Below, piece after piece: positions 12,791 to 25,263 of a stretch of 64,000 bases of DNA. The DNA comes from Prostheceraeus crozeri (lineage: Eukaryota > Platyhelminthes > Polycladida > Euryleptidae), in assembly GCA_907163375.1 (NCBI GenBank), contig CAJQUW010001098.1, forward strand, positions 62,001-126,000, in the 5' to 3' direction. Below the pieces are notes generated by a model. It was not told where the DNA came from, ran no database searches, and saw nothing but the letters and a program-made list of their open reading frames with translations. Both the position numbers and the translations under genes were made by a program. How positions within the stretch are numbered: the stretch's first letter is position 1; every line of letters starts with the position of its first letter.

Positions 12791-14249
12791 AAAGAGGAAG
12801 CTTGTTCCCCTGTGCTTCGCGCACTATGGCCCCGATCAAAAACAAACAGTTCGAGGAGACTCCGGAGTTTCCGGAGAGAGAAAGAGAGATAAGAAGAGAC
12901 TAGAAGGACTTAGTTCTGTGCCTCGTGCATTGTGACACTCCATCAAAAGCGAATCATTTAGAGGAGACAAAGTAGCAAGAGAAGGGACGCATGAAAAGAA
13001 TGTATAAAACGAAATGTTCTTTTTACAGGTGTAAAGCAAGTAATAAATGAATATAATACATGCACATTTACATATCACATTCATTTATTTATGTGATATC
13101 TCATATAATAGGTATTAAATGTGATGTAGACATAATATCAATATATCAAATATATAAACACAACAATATATTTGATAAGATAGAATTTTCTAATTGCGTA
13201 TAAAATTGTATTACATGTATATATTCCCATGAATACATTAGATGGTAATAACACGAAATTTATATACAAATATCTTTCTTTTGTATATTACAGCAAAAGA
13301 ATTGCTGTATTATACAAAAATGTTTGAGTTCAACGTTCTTGCAGATGTTATGTCTGTCGTTGATAAATGTTTAGAGACACGTGCCTCCAGCAAACATTTA
13401 CAGATACATTATATTTGCCTGCTAAACATTCTATGGATGCCATGAATGCCAGTAAGAATTCTCTAGAATTGGAGTAGGCATTCTTAGCTCATACAAATGT
13501 CTCTAAAAACCATAAAAAGCTTACTGCCAAATCAAATATCTGTAGCGATTTTGAAAGGCAGTAGAAAATCGTAAAATCTCTAGAAAATGATCACTCGGGA
13601 TGCCTAGAATAAGATGTTTCGCCCTTGTGTCAAACTCAGCTATGAAATTATATATATATACATGTCATAGAATGACTTATGTTATGTACCATGTATATAT
13701 GTCATAGAATGAATTTTCTTTTACAGATGCCTGCAGGCCTTTTAGCATTATGAACAAGACAAGAGACTAAGACTATTTCTCGCAAGCCAAAATAATGATG
13801 ATGTACGAGTACCTACATGTTCACAACGGTGTGCGTCAGGTCTCCCCCCAATCAAATCCTACATGTAACCCCGCAATATGGTGTACAACCCGCCGCGGAT
13901 ATGTCGAACTTGAGCGCAATCTTCGCTTGTACGACTCCGCCTTATTATTTATCATTACAGAATTCCACCTAAGTAAATTCTGCTTCTTGCTTTGTTCACT
14001 AACTTTTTTATTTAAGTTGTACTTGTCTCCGACAAAACACCATCCAATCTGCGTAATCCGTCGCAATGGTAATACTTCAACAATCACCAGTCTTGCATAA
14101 CATTTCATCGTAAAATCAACATTGCATGCTAACACCGATATTTAATTTCATCTGCAACCACAGCAAAGTCATTGAAACCGCTCACCAACCCAGTGGAGAT
14201 TTCACCTGCATATTCCTTGACGTATCAAAGAAAATATTTCATCATTAAA

Positions 14250-17200
14250 ATGGCAGCTTGCGAAGCAGCACAAAAATCAAGAGGCATGCGTGCTTATTTC
14301 ATGGTCTCCATGGTCCTTGCATCAATTGCTTCCACACTTTTCTTTGGACTTGGCATTGCTGAAATTGTGATCGGTAAGTTTTCATATTTCTGAGTTTGAA
14401 ATTAAATGTCAAACATATTGCAATGTCAGAGAATTATCTTGAAAGTTGTGGAATATTCACGCTTAGAACCGTAATCAGTCAAATGCCTTCAGATCTACTC
14501 ATATGAAATAAATGAACATTGTTCTACAGCACTCAGAAACACATTAGATGAACACGTTCCCATGAGAGTAGTTGCATCCATTGTGTTCTCATGTGTTAAT
14601 CTATCACAGAGTCCATGCATTAATCCGCTGCAACTTATCAGGGCCTCCAGAGGTGTTGAAGATCTGCTGTTAGTTTGGTGCTTAAATGATTGGGCTAGAT
14701 TCTTGCTGCTCTGTGTGCACTTTCGGGTTGTTTCCAACAGCTTCCCTTATGTAGCTCTGGTGGAAGATCTGATGATGAGTCCTTTGACAGCTGGCAAATA
14801 CCGCAATATATGATTCCCTTGAGAGCACTTATTAGTTTCCTGGCTCCAACGAAGTTGTGCATTTGACTGGGGTGTCCCGCAGACTCCAAAATCAGCGCTA
14901 GTGAGCATATCCCTCATAATGCCAAAAATTGGTTTCAGGGTTGTGTTCACTGGATGTCAGCATGATACATGTGCAAACGAAGCCGGGAAAGGGAGTTTGC
15001 CCCATTCTCATTCTACTAAAGTGAGTGCTTAGCAAGAGTGCAGAGTGGGTTTCTGTGAAGTTTCGAGATTTGATTGGAAGATTTGAATTGGCTAGAAAAA
15101 TTGGAATCAACTCTCTTCGGCTGGCGAAAAATTACTTCAATTGTTTTCTTTTGACTTATTGCCCCGTTCGAATGGGACGTTGCAATAAGCTCGAGACGTC
15201 GGATTCTCACTGAAGGCATCAGTTTCTCAAAAAGAGTTAGTCGAAGCAGCTTATAGTACGTGCCTACATGTTAAGGTCGTGGTCTCAGTTGATTTTTTAC
15301 CAAGTCGGAGTCCGATCAACTATTGATTGAAAAAAGTAGAATTGTAAATACAGAACCTATTATTAGCAAACTCACCAGTCTATATGTTACATAGCTATAA
15401 GACGGTCTTTGTTTAGGAGCTCTTTGGCCCACTACATGTGAGCTACTAAAGCATTGTGAATTATGCTTCATCCCCTAGGAACTCTTGCTAAAAGTACATA
15501 CGCGTACATGTAGGTCATGATGAAAGAAAGCAAAGCTCATGCATGGTATCTAGTCAATAATAAAAGTTTGTTTTTTCATTAGTGTGCCATCCAATCTTTT
15601 GACATAACCAACTATTTAAAGAAGCCCCTCGAAAGTTAAAAAAAAATTTGCGGACTCGAATTTTCATTCACAATTAGGTTTTTGCACTTGACTCCTATAA
15701 CTTTGAACCAGACACCCGATTAATTCAATAATTTTCCTTTCCACCTTGGAGTCTAAAACTTAAAACAACTCTCTCACCGACTAGATTCTTTTTCTTGTGG
15801 TCTGTATCTTAAGGATAAAATTAATCGAACGCCTAGTGCACCAGCTACATGTACATGACTTCAATGACTAAATAATACACATTATTGGCTTATAGGTCGT
15901 TTGCATTTTGAATGTGGTTTTTTAATTGTTGGATTCGGCAGACTTTATCCACTGAGTCCGACTAAAACCATTGGGTCCGCAGCCCGGGTTCAAATGACTT
16001 GGGGTTGCAACCCAGACTCCTGAAATTGTCTAACTCACATGGATAGTGAAATCCCGAACTTTCATCATCTTCTATCTCCAAGCCTGGGCTAGTGGAGGCT
16101 TCGACTTTGGTCAAGCATTTTAGTGGTCAAGGTATTTTGGATTCCTCTACATTTTTTGCCTTGAGTGACAAAACATTAAGCATAATTCACTTGCTGTAAA
16201 ATTCTGTTATTGCTTTCTAAAAATTATGATAGAAATGGTGGAATCTTCGGACTTTTGGTTAATAAAATTTGTGTTTTCCGGGCTCATAAATTAAGTATAG
16301 GAACGATTAATGAATGTTGCATTGCTAGTCCCGCGTCAGATTCAAAGGACTACAACAATCTACTCCTGGTCATCAAGCTATACATAATTTGGCAAAATAA
16401 AGGCATGGTCAATACGGGGAAGCAACATCTGATATTATATCAGCATCCGCTATCTGACTCATAATCTAGCTTCAATATTCGAAGTAGGTTATCCTTACTA
16501 TACAGGTAAGCAGACTTAGCTTATCTCCGAGCAATTAATTTGACTGCTACAGTGAGTCTTTTAATTAATAGCCATGCAAGAAAATGATCATTTTGTCCTT
16601 TGTGTTAGGCCTTTTTTGTGTTAGCCCCTAAAAGCTTGAAAATTAAATTGTGCATCAAAAGCAAGCTCATGTGGGCCCTCAAAAGTTTCTATTTTTGGAT
16701 TCGAGATCGGATTCGACTCTTAATGTGCTGATTCGCAGGTCCTACAGCAGAGTGTACATATTTAAAAAAAAAGTCGGAGGCTTGACCCCACTCCACTCTC
16801 GGACACAAACAATCTACGAGTACCACAAGATCACTGCGCGAATCGACTGTCGCTGTGGTAGCGAAACTTCGAACGCGTGATGGTTCGCATCGAGAGAAGC
16901 GAGTGAAGTAGCAACTGAATGCCGTGTAAAGTATTTTAGGCCGCAAAATGTCAGCAGTTAGGAAGTTATTTTCTTTACCACGAGTGCTTTCTACCAGCTT
17001 CGCCGGTCATATTCAAGTTCGAACATCTACCAATGATCGATCTCTTTACCTAAGAGTTTCACGTCATTTGTCTGAGGATGTTTTTATGGAGCTGTGTTTC
17101 TTTTCTGCTGTTGCACATATCATATTTGTGCATTGCATGATGACATCAAGTTGCAATCATTTTTGCAAATTCGATAACCTTTGGATCTAAAAAAGACATT

Positions 17201-17940
17201 TGCAATAATGCGTTTAAAACTCAGTAATTAGCCATTTCACATTCAAATGAAAAGTTTGGTTACTAAAATAAACCGTCCTATGTTCTAATCCTATAAATCA
17301 TATCGAGTGGTGGAAAGAAATCCATTCTACATTCTTCACTGGTACATTTTAATAGCTGATTAGAATTAAAATGAATGATGATTCCAATAGAATCCACAAT
17401 AGACTTTTCATCATTCGATCTTCATTTCCAGGTGCCAGATATCTCAACCATTGCCCTCGGAATCGCAATATTCCCATTTACTTAATCGTTATCGGATCAT
17501 TCGGTCTCGCATACTGCTTTACAGCCGGAAATTCTTCTTGGAGAGATCACAAGCAGACTAAGTGCAAAACTGAAACGGTCAAAGATGTAGAGATGAATGA
17601 GAAACCAGAAATGGAAGGGGATAAACCTTCTGAAGAGGACGAATGCAAGAAGAAATCTTCAGTAGTAGAAAGCTGTTCGCGAACGCTGCATCACATGATT
17701 GGTTCATTTCTATTTGGCTGGTCTATCCACGGAGCTGTACAGATCTTCACGATTCGATATGATTATACATCCGTCTATGACGTCACTTTACCGATGGAAG
17801 GCAACGTCAAATATTGTCATCCTGGAGCTTACGATTTTGCCTTTGCCACAGTAATTGTTCATCTCGTATTTACCGGGATATTCTGGATTTTGGGATTGGT
17901 TGGCTTGATACTGATGTGTAAAAATTGGAAAAAGAAGTGA
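14250..17940 (+). CDS. TMEM272-like four-pass membrane protein (2 coding exons)
   Basis: Exon 1 is 14250-14373 (ATG in AAAATGGC; donor GTAAGT at 14374). Exon 2 is 17432-17940 (acceptor TTCATTTCCAG). The split Gly codon joins in frame, giving about 210 residues. Exon 1 supplies TM1, ending FFGLGIAEIVIG. Exon 2 continues ARYLNHCP...IPIYLIVIGSFGL (TM2), a charged loop rich in Glu/Lys, then TM3 (HHMIGSFLFGWSIHGAVQI) and TM4 near the C-terminus, which ends KNWKKK. The pattern G-x-x-Y-L-x-x-C-P followed by IPIYLIV-G is the hallmark of the TMEM272-like family, whose function is unknown. The 3.06-kb intron holds a dispersed repeat. AATAAA lies at about 18143. A 5' noncoding exon is possible. Confidence 0.8.
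15052..16741 (+). mobile_element. Diverged dispersed repeat, copy B, in TMEM272-like intron
   Basis: Co-linear with 6695-8031 through several short blocks and ending in the same ATTCGCAGGTC. It is longer than copy A and very diverged, so old. No coding capacity was recognised. Confidence 0.5.
16948..17190 (+). other. Short frame with a mitochondrial-presequence-like N-terminus
   Basis: An 80-residue frame starts MSAVRKLFSLPRVLSTSFAG, an Arg/Ser-rich, acid-free start typical of mitochondrial targeting peptides, preceded by a GC-richer leader with several CpGs (16840-16940). No family is recognised and no convincing splice donor follows, so it may be a first exon, a relic or chance. It lies inside the intron of the TMEM272-like gene. 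Confidence 0.2.
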
Positions 17941-20900
17941 AGAGACTGGACATAAAAGTCACTTAATCTTCAATGTTTTAGTATCTCATCTCCGTCCATT
18001 TTATCGAGTTCCAAGAAATATATGTATATTTATTTACAAAATAATTCAATGTTTTCTTCTTATTTCCCTTGACTTCAAGTCAGGATATCCAATTTCCTGC
18101 AAACTTCATAAATTTGATTCGGTCTTAATTTGCTCGAAAGTGAATAAAGTGGTGAGTTGAGATTGATTTCATTTTCCATCGAATTTCTTCAAAAAAATGA
18201 ATTGGCAAATGCTTGCTAAAGCTTTAGTATTTATTAAATTGGACTCATCAAAGTTGTCGAAAGTCAAATAAATTTCAAATCTTCAAAGCAGCGTACATGT
18301 ACATCATGAATGACAATCCCGTTTTACGCGGGCTATTTTGAGTTCATAAAAACCTGGGGACTCATGAAGCCCCCTTTGATTTCAAGGTTCCCATTGTCAA
18401 TCGTTCCTATATCATACAGTTCTACAGGCGATATGAGGCCATGCGGTCATCGTTGTTCGCATGGAAAGCTTCGGCATAGGATTATTTGAAAATCTCATTT
18501 CATGTTGAATGCACTGCACATGGCTGTCAATTTTTAGATGAGCCGCTTGAAAAACAAAAACGCGTTAGTAACTGCTTCAATGTGTTCAGCTTACCTTTTT
18601 GTTCATGTTTAACATGTACTGTATGTATTACAGAAATGAGATTATCGAGACATTGCTTAATAGCACCACTAGCTCATGCACATTGATCCGAATTAAATGA
18701 TTTCTGTCGAAGGTTCTCGTTATACCAAAGATATTTAATATTATAAAGATCTAGATAGGAAATAGACGCATTTTTACCTTGTGTGCAACGAAGCCAGTGA
18801 AAATCAGCTGACATTGCATGAATTTGAAAATACTTGTAAGCGAGCAACAAATATTCTTTTTCATTGCATCTTTCTAGTAATTACAGAACTAAAACGCATT
18901 TTTAATGATCAATCAAGAAATTTTTAAATTTCTAAAATCAACGTCCAAATTGCAACAAATAATAGTCTAACATTCTACTTTTTCAGATGTTTTGCGCAGT
19001 TTATAAGAGTACTGCTGATACAATTCTTTCATTTAGACTTTGTTGCATTATTTTGTGTCAGCTGATTATTAGATCTGAAGAGCGCATGTTTTATAGGAGC
19101 GCATTTATATAATAATACAATGTACAAATGTACAAATGTAACCAATTTTAATAATGTACAAATGAAAACCAATTTTCAATGAAAGCAGAATGAGTTTCAC
19201 CCATAAAATTTACCAAATACAAAGGACTTTTCTGAACAGAAAAATGAACCGCGTCTTTACTTGTGATCATGCAATTAGATTGTTTCCTTGTAATAAGTAC
19301 GGGCCTTGTACATGTATATCGTTGCTGTGCCCACCGTTGCCCGGCCACGCCAGACACAATTGCCAAGCTTGGCAATAATCTAACGTGTATAACGGTATAT
19401 GTAATTTTGTGGTAAGAAATTATATGACACAACAGAAAAATATACATGAACTATCAGAAAATTTGATATAAAATTGGCTTAAGCAAATAAAAGTAAACAA
19501 CATACTCGTACACTACGAATGTTATGCAATGCACATTGACAACATCTTTGACATTGACAGACATGCGATGATCGATTCCAGTTGGCCCTAAAATGCTCTC
19601 TGCTAATTGTTTGCAATGCATAGATCCATTGTAGTTTCAGCCTGGTGAATAACTCGAAGAACGTTGTTGACATGCGTGAGCCTTATTAATAGCCAATTAA
19701 TAGCCAAGTAATATTCGGATTCTCACTGAATATAATACATTAATAGTCATGAATTCTACAGAGGGAGTTCAGTGTTCATCAATTGATTCAGTCTTCATGT
19801 GAATATTATTTTTCCACTTGGATTGACAGTACTGCATTAAATTGCTGTATTGCCGCTCTCATCTTCAACAATTTTTTCAGAGAAACTACTGAATGAATAT
19901 TCTTAAAACTTGCCACTCAATATCAGTGAATTATGCTTTATATCATCTGCCATTTCTAAGGTTTTGTGTCATCTCACATCGCACAGCCGACAAAACATCA
20001 ATTTCGCACCATTGCCGTGGTGCTTTTTTTGCCACGATAAGGACCGTACCAAAATGGGTCCAAATTTTGGCATCTATCTCTCATCTAGCCCTTTAAAACA
20101 ATTAAATATCTTTGGGTTATACCAATTTTCAAATTTTTTCAATCAGCAATAAGCAATTAACATTCAAATATAAAATTACAAGACATCATTTTGTGATTGT
20201 TTTGAATGACTCCTATACATTCATCTAAGCAAATCAGTACCAATTATTTTTCAAGAGTGTCATTAGATTACTTAATGTCATCCCTGAAAAATATCAAAAT
20301 CCCGTTGACCATAACAGTGATCCACTCATAACAGTCATTCCTGAAACGGCAAATATTATTTATATAGCGGTGATTTAATGTAGAAGTCATCAAAAATTGA
20401 GAGTTAGCAATTGCGTGCCCTATTATCATGAAAATTTCATGTGCGGCCTCTTTCCCGACACAACTTTGTGCTAGCTCCCGGAATATTCGAAAACCAAGCT
20501 TATTGTTGTTAACATCATCATACCTACGAGATTGAACCACATTTTTCTAAATTGGCTCTCTAATCGTTTTGGAGTTGATTGCAATAGCCTATAATGAGCA
20601 GTATCAGATTATTTATATTGACGGTGGATCACTTCATGCTCTCAAGGAAGTGTCGTTCCGTTGTACATCACGCATGACACATACAGACGATTCCTTCAAT
20701 GTAGCTACAAATTACATAGCAACTTCAAAATTACTTAATGGATATCTGGCATCAAGGCTCCGCAGTCATTTAACGCTATCTGTCCCTTTTAAACACTATA
20801 AATCCCAGTCTGTCAGAGCAGACAGTAGACATTTGCAATAGCAACGTTCAAATATACAAGTATGACTAAATATGGACACTTTGTCAAGTGACACTGAATG

Positions 20901-23900
20901 TTTGGATAAATTTCATCATGGAATTCTCTATCAAGATTCACAGTTTGGATCAACTTTTAGTTTCTTCAATGACGAGCGATCAAAAGAAAAGCATAACCTA
21001 GACATCTGATGTAAAATAAGTTTAGAGAATAATTTTCGAAAAGCTGTGATAACCTCAAGTACTGAAATCATTTGTCTAACCGGTTAATAAAAATAGTTTA
21101 GACTGTCGGTCGTAGATATCTTCGACGTATATAATATGGGAATGTTTGCCAATCATCCTATATCAAAATCTTATCTGCGAATTTCTTGTAAATCAAATTC
21201 TTTGCGTAAACAATGATCCTGCTTTTGCAAATATCGCGGAATGGAATGTAAATTTTATTGTTTATCATTTTTCGTTTTCTATGTGAAAACTACCACAGTC
21301 AATGTCTTTGGCAGCATCTGATTATTTAACTAAAATTTAGAATAATATCTTGCCACATTCCATTTGTCGCCAAATCGTAGATATTCAGAAAGGTCAATTA
21401 AGCAGAACAGCCTACTGGAAAAGCCGATTCTCAATGCAGAAAGGAGAAAAGACGATTTTCTTTCCCAAAACCAAAGTATCATTTCAAAAGTTTGCTCGTT
21501 ACTTGAAAGAAGATAATCATGCAGTAATTATCAATTGCTGATTGTGCAGTGCATTCATTGTCAAATAACCAAATACTTCAATTTTGTCATTTGCATGCAA
21601 TTTCTTCAAATTTAGTTTGCGATGAAGTGGAATTTGAAATTAAGCCTATCCATAACGGGTTCTCAGCATTCGCTCCCTATCGAACTTTTCTGACTTCTAT
21701 CATGATTTCAAGATTTTCACAAAATATTGTTTGATTCAGGATTCATGACCAACCGAAAAGTTTGAAATTTCTATCCAGTTTTGAAAAGTGCGTTCTTGAA
21801 GTCTGAATTTTACCACTTTTTATTTTGCGTGATAGATAACCTCCAGTGAACCCCTCGATTTTCAACTTTCATGAAAATACAATTTTTGAGATGCTGAACT
21901 GATAATCATCGTATTTTCATAAACGCGATTGAGGACTTATTTATTTGAAGGGGAAATGGCGTCTTCAGAAATACGCGAAGTTGAAACCTAGCAAGCATAC
22001 GGTACTGGGGCCCCTGAAAGACATTCAGAAGTCCACTCATTGAGGAGTGTCACCGTGTTCCACCTCATTGTTGTCCATCTTTGCCTCACATCAAAAATAT
22101 TGGTGATGAGTATAGTGGACGATGCAGTTTCAAGATGTAGACAGTTTGGGATCTCTACTTAAATTTAAGACTCGATCATATAATGATGATCAAAGTATCT
22201 CTACAATGTTATCAACGAGTTGTGAAAACACAACAAACAATATCCAACACAAAATATGATTGCCATGTTCGTAAAACTTGACCCCATTTGCCTCAGATTC
22301 CTGGCCCCACCTCTCGGTTTTTCTTATCTCACGCCGGAACGAATAATTGTTTGAAGGTCTCCTTCCGTGACTATTCTTAACTTTGTGTTGGCTTTTTCTG
22401 AGTGGTAGCTGTTTTTGTAGACCCAATATGTTAGCCACATGAAAAAAAATTTACGACCACATTTTTTGACATTTTCGATTTTCACCTCCATTGATGAGAA
22501 ATTTGAGTTCTAAATTGACTTGCAACTTATGTAGTTTGCCCGTTCAATAAATATGGTCGAGTAATTGTGTTAATTGATACTCAGATTATTTTAACCTCTT
22601 TATGATGACTAATATTACGCGTGCTCTATACAAACTAGTTATAAATGCATATTGATAATTCGATAACTGATCGAATTACACAAACTTCTCTAGTATTAAC
22701 CAATGTTGTTCTAAAAGATTTAGACCTAGTGATATATACGTATTGATAATTAAGCTGTAAATCGTATTGATATGATTCATAGAAATATTTCTTTCAGCTT
22801 ACATGTAGATACAATTACGAAATTTAAAAAATGATTGTTTGAAATTTCAAATGCTATTTATAGCAACAAGAACCGCTTAAAATGCAAAATCGACAACATC
22901 ACCAGACAGAGCATGTTTTCAATAGATATTCCTGCAATTTTAATGAGATTCTGTCTACTATTTGAGATGCAATCACGAAATTTAAAAACATGATTGTTTG
23001 AATTTTGAAATACTACTTATTTTAACAAGATCAACTTGGAAGGATAAGCTGATGCCACCATCGGATAGACCATGCCCAAAATATGTATACCTTGTTCTGT
23101 TATGCCATATTTAATGGTTTAGAAGATCTTAGGGGCCATAATGACCCCCTCAAACTTCACCGACAAGAAAAACCCTGAGGCAAATATAGGGGTTCACTTC
23201 AAGCTCAGTTGAACAAGCATCGACGTAATAGGCCGTCAAAAGAAATCTTCGTGAATCATTGATCCATAAGTCATCTTTAATCGATGCTTGCCTGAGATAG
23301 CGATGTCAAAACAGACAGAACATCTGTGGTTACAAGCATATTTAGAGAATTCATTAATGAAAAAAATCTTATCAAGCATGCTTAAAAATAAAATTCACTG
23401 TAGCTTCTTCCTAAGCTTTTTCAATGCATTTCAATAAAGAAGTTAAATAAAATTTGGTGTTCATCTGAATTGAAGTACCTTTTGGCATTTTAATTCAAAC
23501 GAAAGATAGTGAAATATTTCTTCCTCGTTTTTTACGAAATGTGGAAAATACGCATGCACTAGGTGACATTGCCACGCGTAATTCGCGCGTAATTACGGAG
23601 CACCCCAAACATCCGTGATTAAGGGCAGTTTCTATGCGCGTACATACGCGCTTCACTAAAAGTCAGCAATCAGGTGATCTGATGCTGTCAAAACATGGGG
23701 AATGTTCATGAACACGCCCGGGCGAACTTTTATAGTTTACGCGTCGTTTACGGTTGTCCGCGTTGCCGCTTGAACCGTGGATGAACCGCTTAGCATGTTC
23801 TGTCTTCCCTGAGCATGAAATTGAGGTCCTATCACATTGTTTAGCCTCTTATGCATACAGACACATGAGATGCAAAGTCTGTATAACATTTCTGCCGACA

Positions 23901-24321
23901 TATGTTGCAGGTCATGTTTAAGATCGAGTAAGCAAGTAAACTAAGAACTTGCAGAATGTGTTCACTGGTTCCCCCACCCCTCAAAAGCTGCAGATCAAGA
24001 GAGGAGTCCAATTACGATGCAAACATGACTGATATTTGAAGATCAATATGTAGGCCTATTCAAAATTATCAGCAGCTTGAATATGTGAAAGTGTTCAGAA
24101 ATCACTTCGAATGCAGGCGGAGCAGGCAGGAAGGAAGCTAATAATTAACGACATGTGTCGACATTGCACAGTTGGAAGGCAATTTGAAGCTTGGGTTTCA
24201 GCTGTTCACAAAAACTCGATAATTGAACAACATGCGTATCGTTGATCCAAGCCTTTACTGGACACTAGAGGGGAAGTGAAATTGAAACAAGTTTGAAATG
24301 TTAAGGATAGTCATGCACCGT
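17941..24321. other. Gene-poor intergenic region
   Basis: About 6.4 kb of AT-rich sequence. Open frames are short, overlap on both strands and resemble no family. Features seen: several TACATGTA octamers, GTACAAAT tandem copies near 19120-19160, and a diverged tandem duplication at 22799-23074. The C-terminus of the lectin gene lies at the right edge. Confidence 0.55.
22799..23074. repeat. Diverged tandem duplication, unit about 120 bp plus spacer
   Basis: Units at 22799-22917 and about 22954-23074 share ATTACGAAATTTAAAAA / ATCACGAAATTTAAAAA, GATTGTTTGAA and the closing AGA-C-ATG segment. Noncoding. Confidence 0.6.
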
Positions 24322-25263
24322 TTATAAGAACTTCTTCAAGCAGATGGATCGAATACGAGCTGAACAGGATTCAAAATACATGCTTGGTCGACATGACAGG
24401 ACACATTTGTCACTTGTAAGAGATGTGGATTCGATGAACGGATGCAGGTACCTGTTCTCTTTGGGCCCTGAGAACACCCTTTGCCCATCCTTCCATCTGA
24501 TGCCAATCCAAGTACAGTAGGAAGGCGTTGACATATATTTCTTCATCAATTTGTATTCCTTTTCATCCTTGAACGTCAGAAGAGAAGATCCTCTGCGGCG
24601 ACATTCCGCATCCGCAGCGGTCCACACTTCACGCTTCTTATTGATGTAGATACATCCAACCGACGGCACCTTTATCCACGGCGAGGGACATATCACAGTT
24701 TTCAGCATTCTCACGACTGTGTCATTCACAAAACGCTTCATGTCATTGACCGTGACATTTTTAATATCTGACACTTGAAAGCTCAATTCAGTCAATTTCT
24801 TCTTCATCTCAGACGTCTTCATGCAATGCCTCATCCTCGACTTTGATCTCTCCTTCATCTCACTCCTCAGGTCCTTCACTTGGGCCGTTATTCCATTCAA
24901 TGCCTTCTTCATGTTTTGGGACATTATTTTCCTCATAGCATTGTCCTCATTCCGCAGGTACTTCACTTGGGCCGTTATTCCAGTCGAGAAAGTCAAAAAC
25001 AATTTCTTCATATCAGCCATTTCTTTTCTGAGGTAATCAAAGTTCTCCTTATTGTCTGTCTTTGCTTCCTTTCTCTCTGCTTCAAACTTTGATAGAATTG
25101 CTTGCTCTTCCTTTCTTCTCTGAGTGTCCGCAAGGTGTTGCGTCTTCTCGACCATTTCCTTCACCGCATTCTGTACATCTTGCACGGGAGGATCCTCTCC
25201 ATCTGTATAGCCGAGGATTACCAAAGAAACAAAGACAATCTCCAACATGCACATCATCATCAT
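24322..25263 (-). CDS. Secreted coiled-coil C-type lectin-domain protein
   Basis: An intronless frame of 313 residues. It begins MMMMCMLEIVFVSLVILGYTDG, a signal peptide (residues 1-20). A long Lys/Glu-rich coiled coil (about 25-185) with an internally repeated segment (GITAQVKYLRNE / GITAQVKDLRSE) follows, then a C-terminal C-type lectin-like domain (about 190-313). Its marks are GCIYINKK, W-x2-A-x2-EC, CTWIGIRWKDG, and terminal Cys pairs ending ICLKK. The Ca-binding EPN/QPD and WND motifs are not visible, so sugar binding by the classical mode is doubtful. The coiled coil suggests a trimer, as in collectins. The start was chosen at the run of four Met; any of them could be used. Probably innate-immune or matrix related (inference). 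Confidence 0.85.
   Translation of the reverse strand: MMMMCMLEIVFVSLVILGYTDGEDPPVQDVQNAVKEMVEKTQHLADTQRRKEEQAILSKFEAERKEAKTDNKENFDYLRKEMADMKKLFLTFSTGITAQVKYLRNEDNAMRKIMSQNMKKALNGITAQVKDLRSEMKERSKSRMRHCMKTSEMKKKLTELSFQVSDIKNVTVNDMKRFVNDTVVRMLKTVICPSPWIKVPSVGCIYINKKREVWTAADAECRRRGSSLLTFKDEKEYKLMKKYMSTPSYCTWIGIRWKDGQRVFSGPKENRYLHPFIESTSLTSDKCVLSCRPSMYFESCSARIRSICLKKFL

Larger units (their letters stand above)
9859..14249. other. Intergenic region between the divergent TMEM272-like genes
   Basis: No host gene seen. It contains an inverted repeat (11897-12143), a GA/GT microsatellite (12743-12790) and a diverged tandem duplication of about 100 bp at 12811-12975. A 33-bp tandem repeat lies at about 11380-11445 (TCTACTGCCAAAAAG units). 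The segment at 11282-11362 reappears inverted and diverged at about 13530-13611. An AT-rich tandem pair built on TGTCATAGAATGA lies at 13655-13715. Confidence 0.5.

Noticed and set aside
12548-12935. Charged protein frames
   Set aside because: Produced by the GA/GT microsatellite and the adjacent tandem duplication.
14495-14950. Cluster of short overlapping frames in the TMEM272-like intron
   Set aside because: Fragments on both strands look vaguely protein-like but no family or consistent frame could be recognised.
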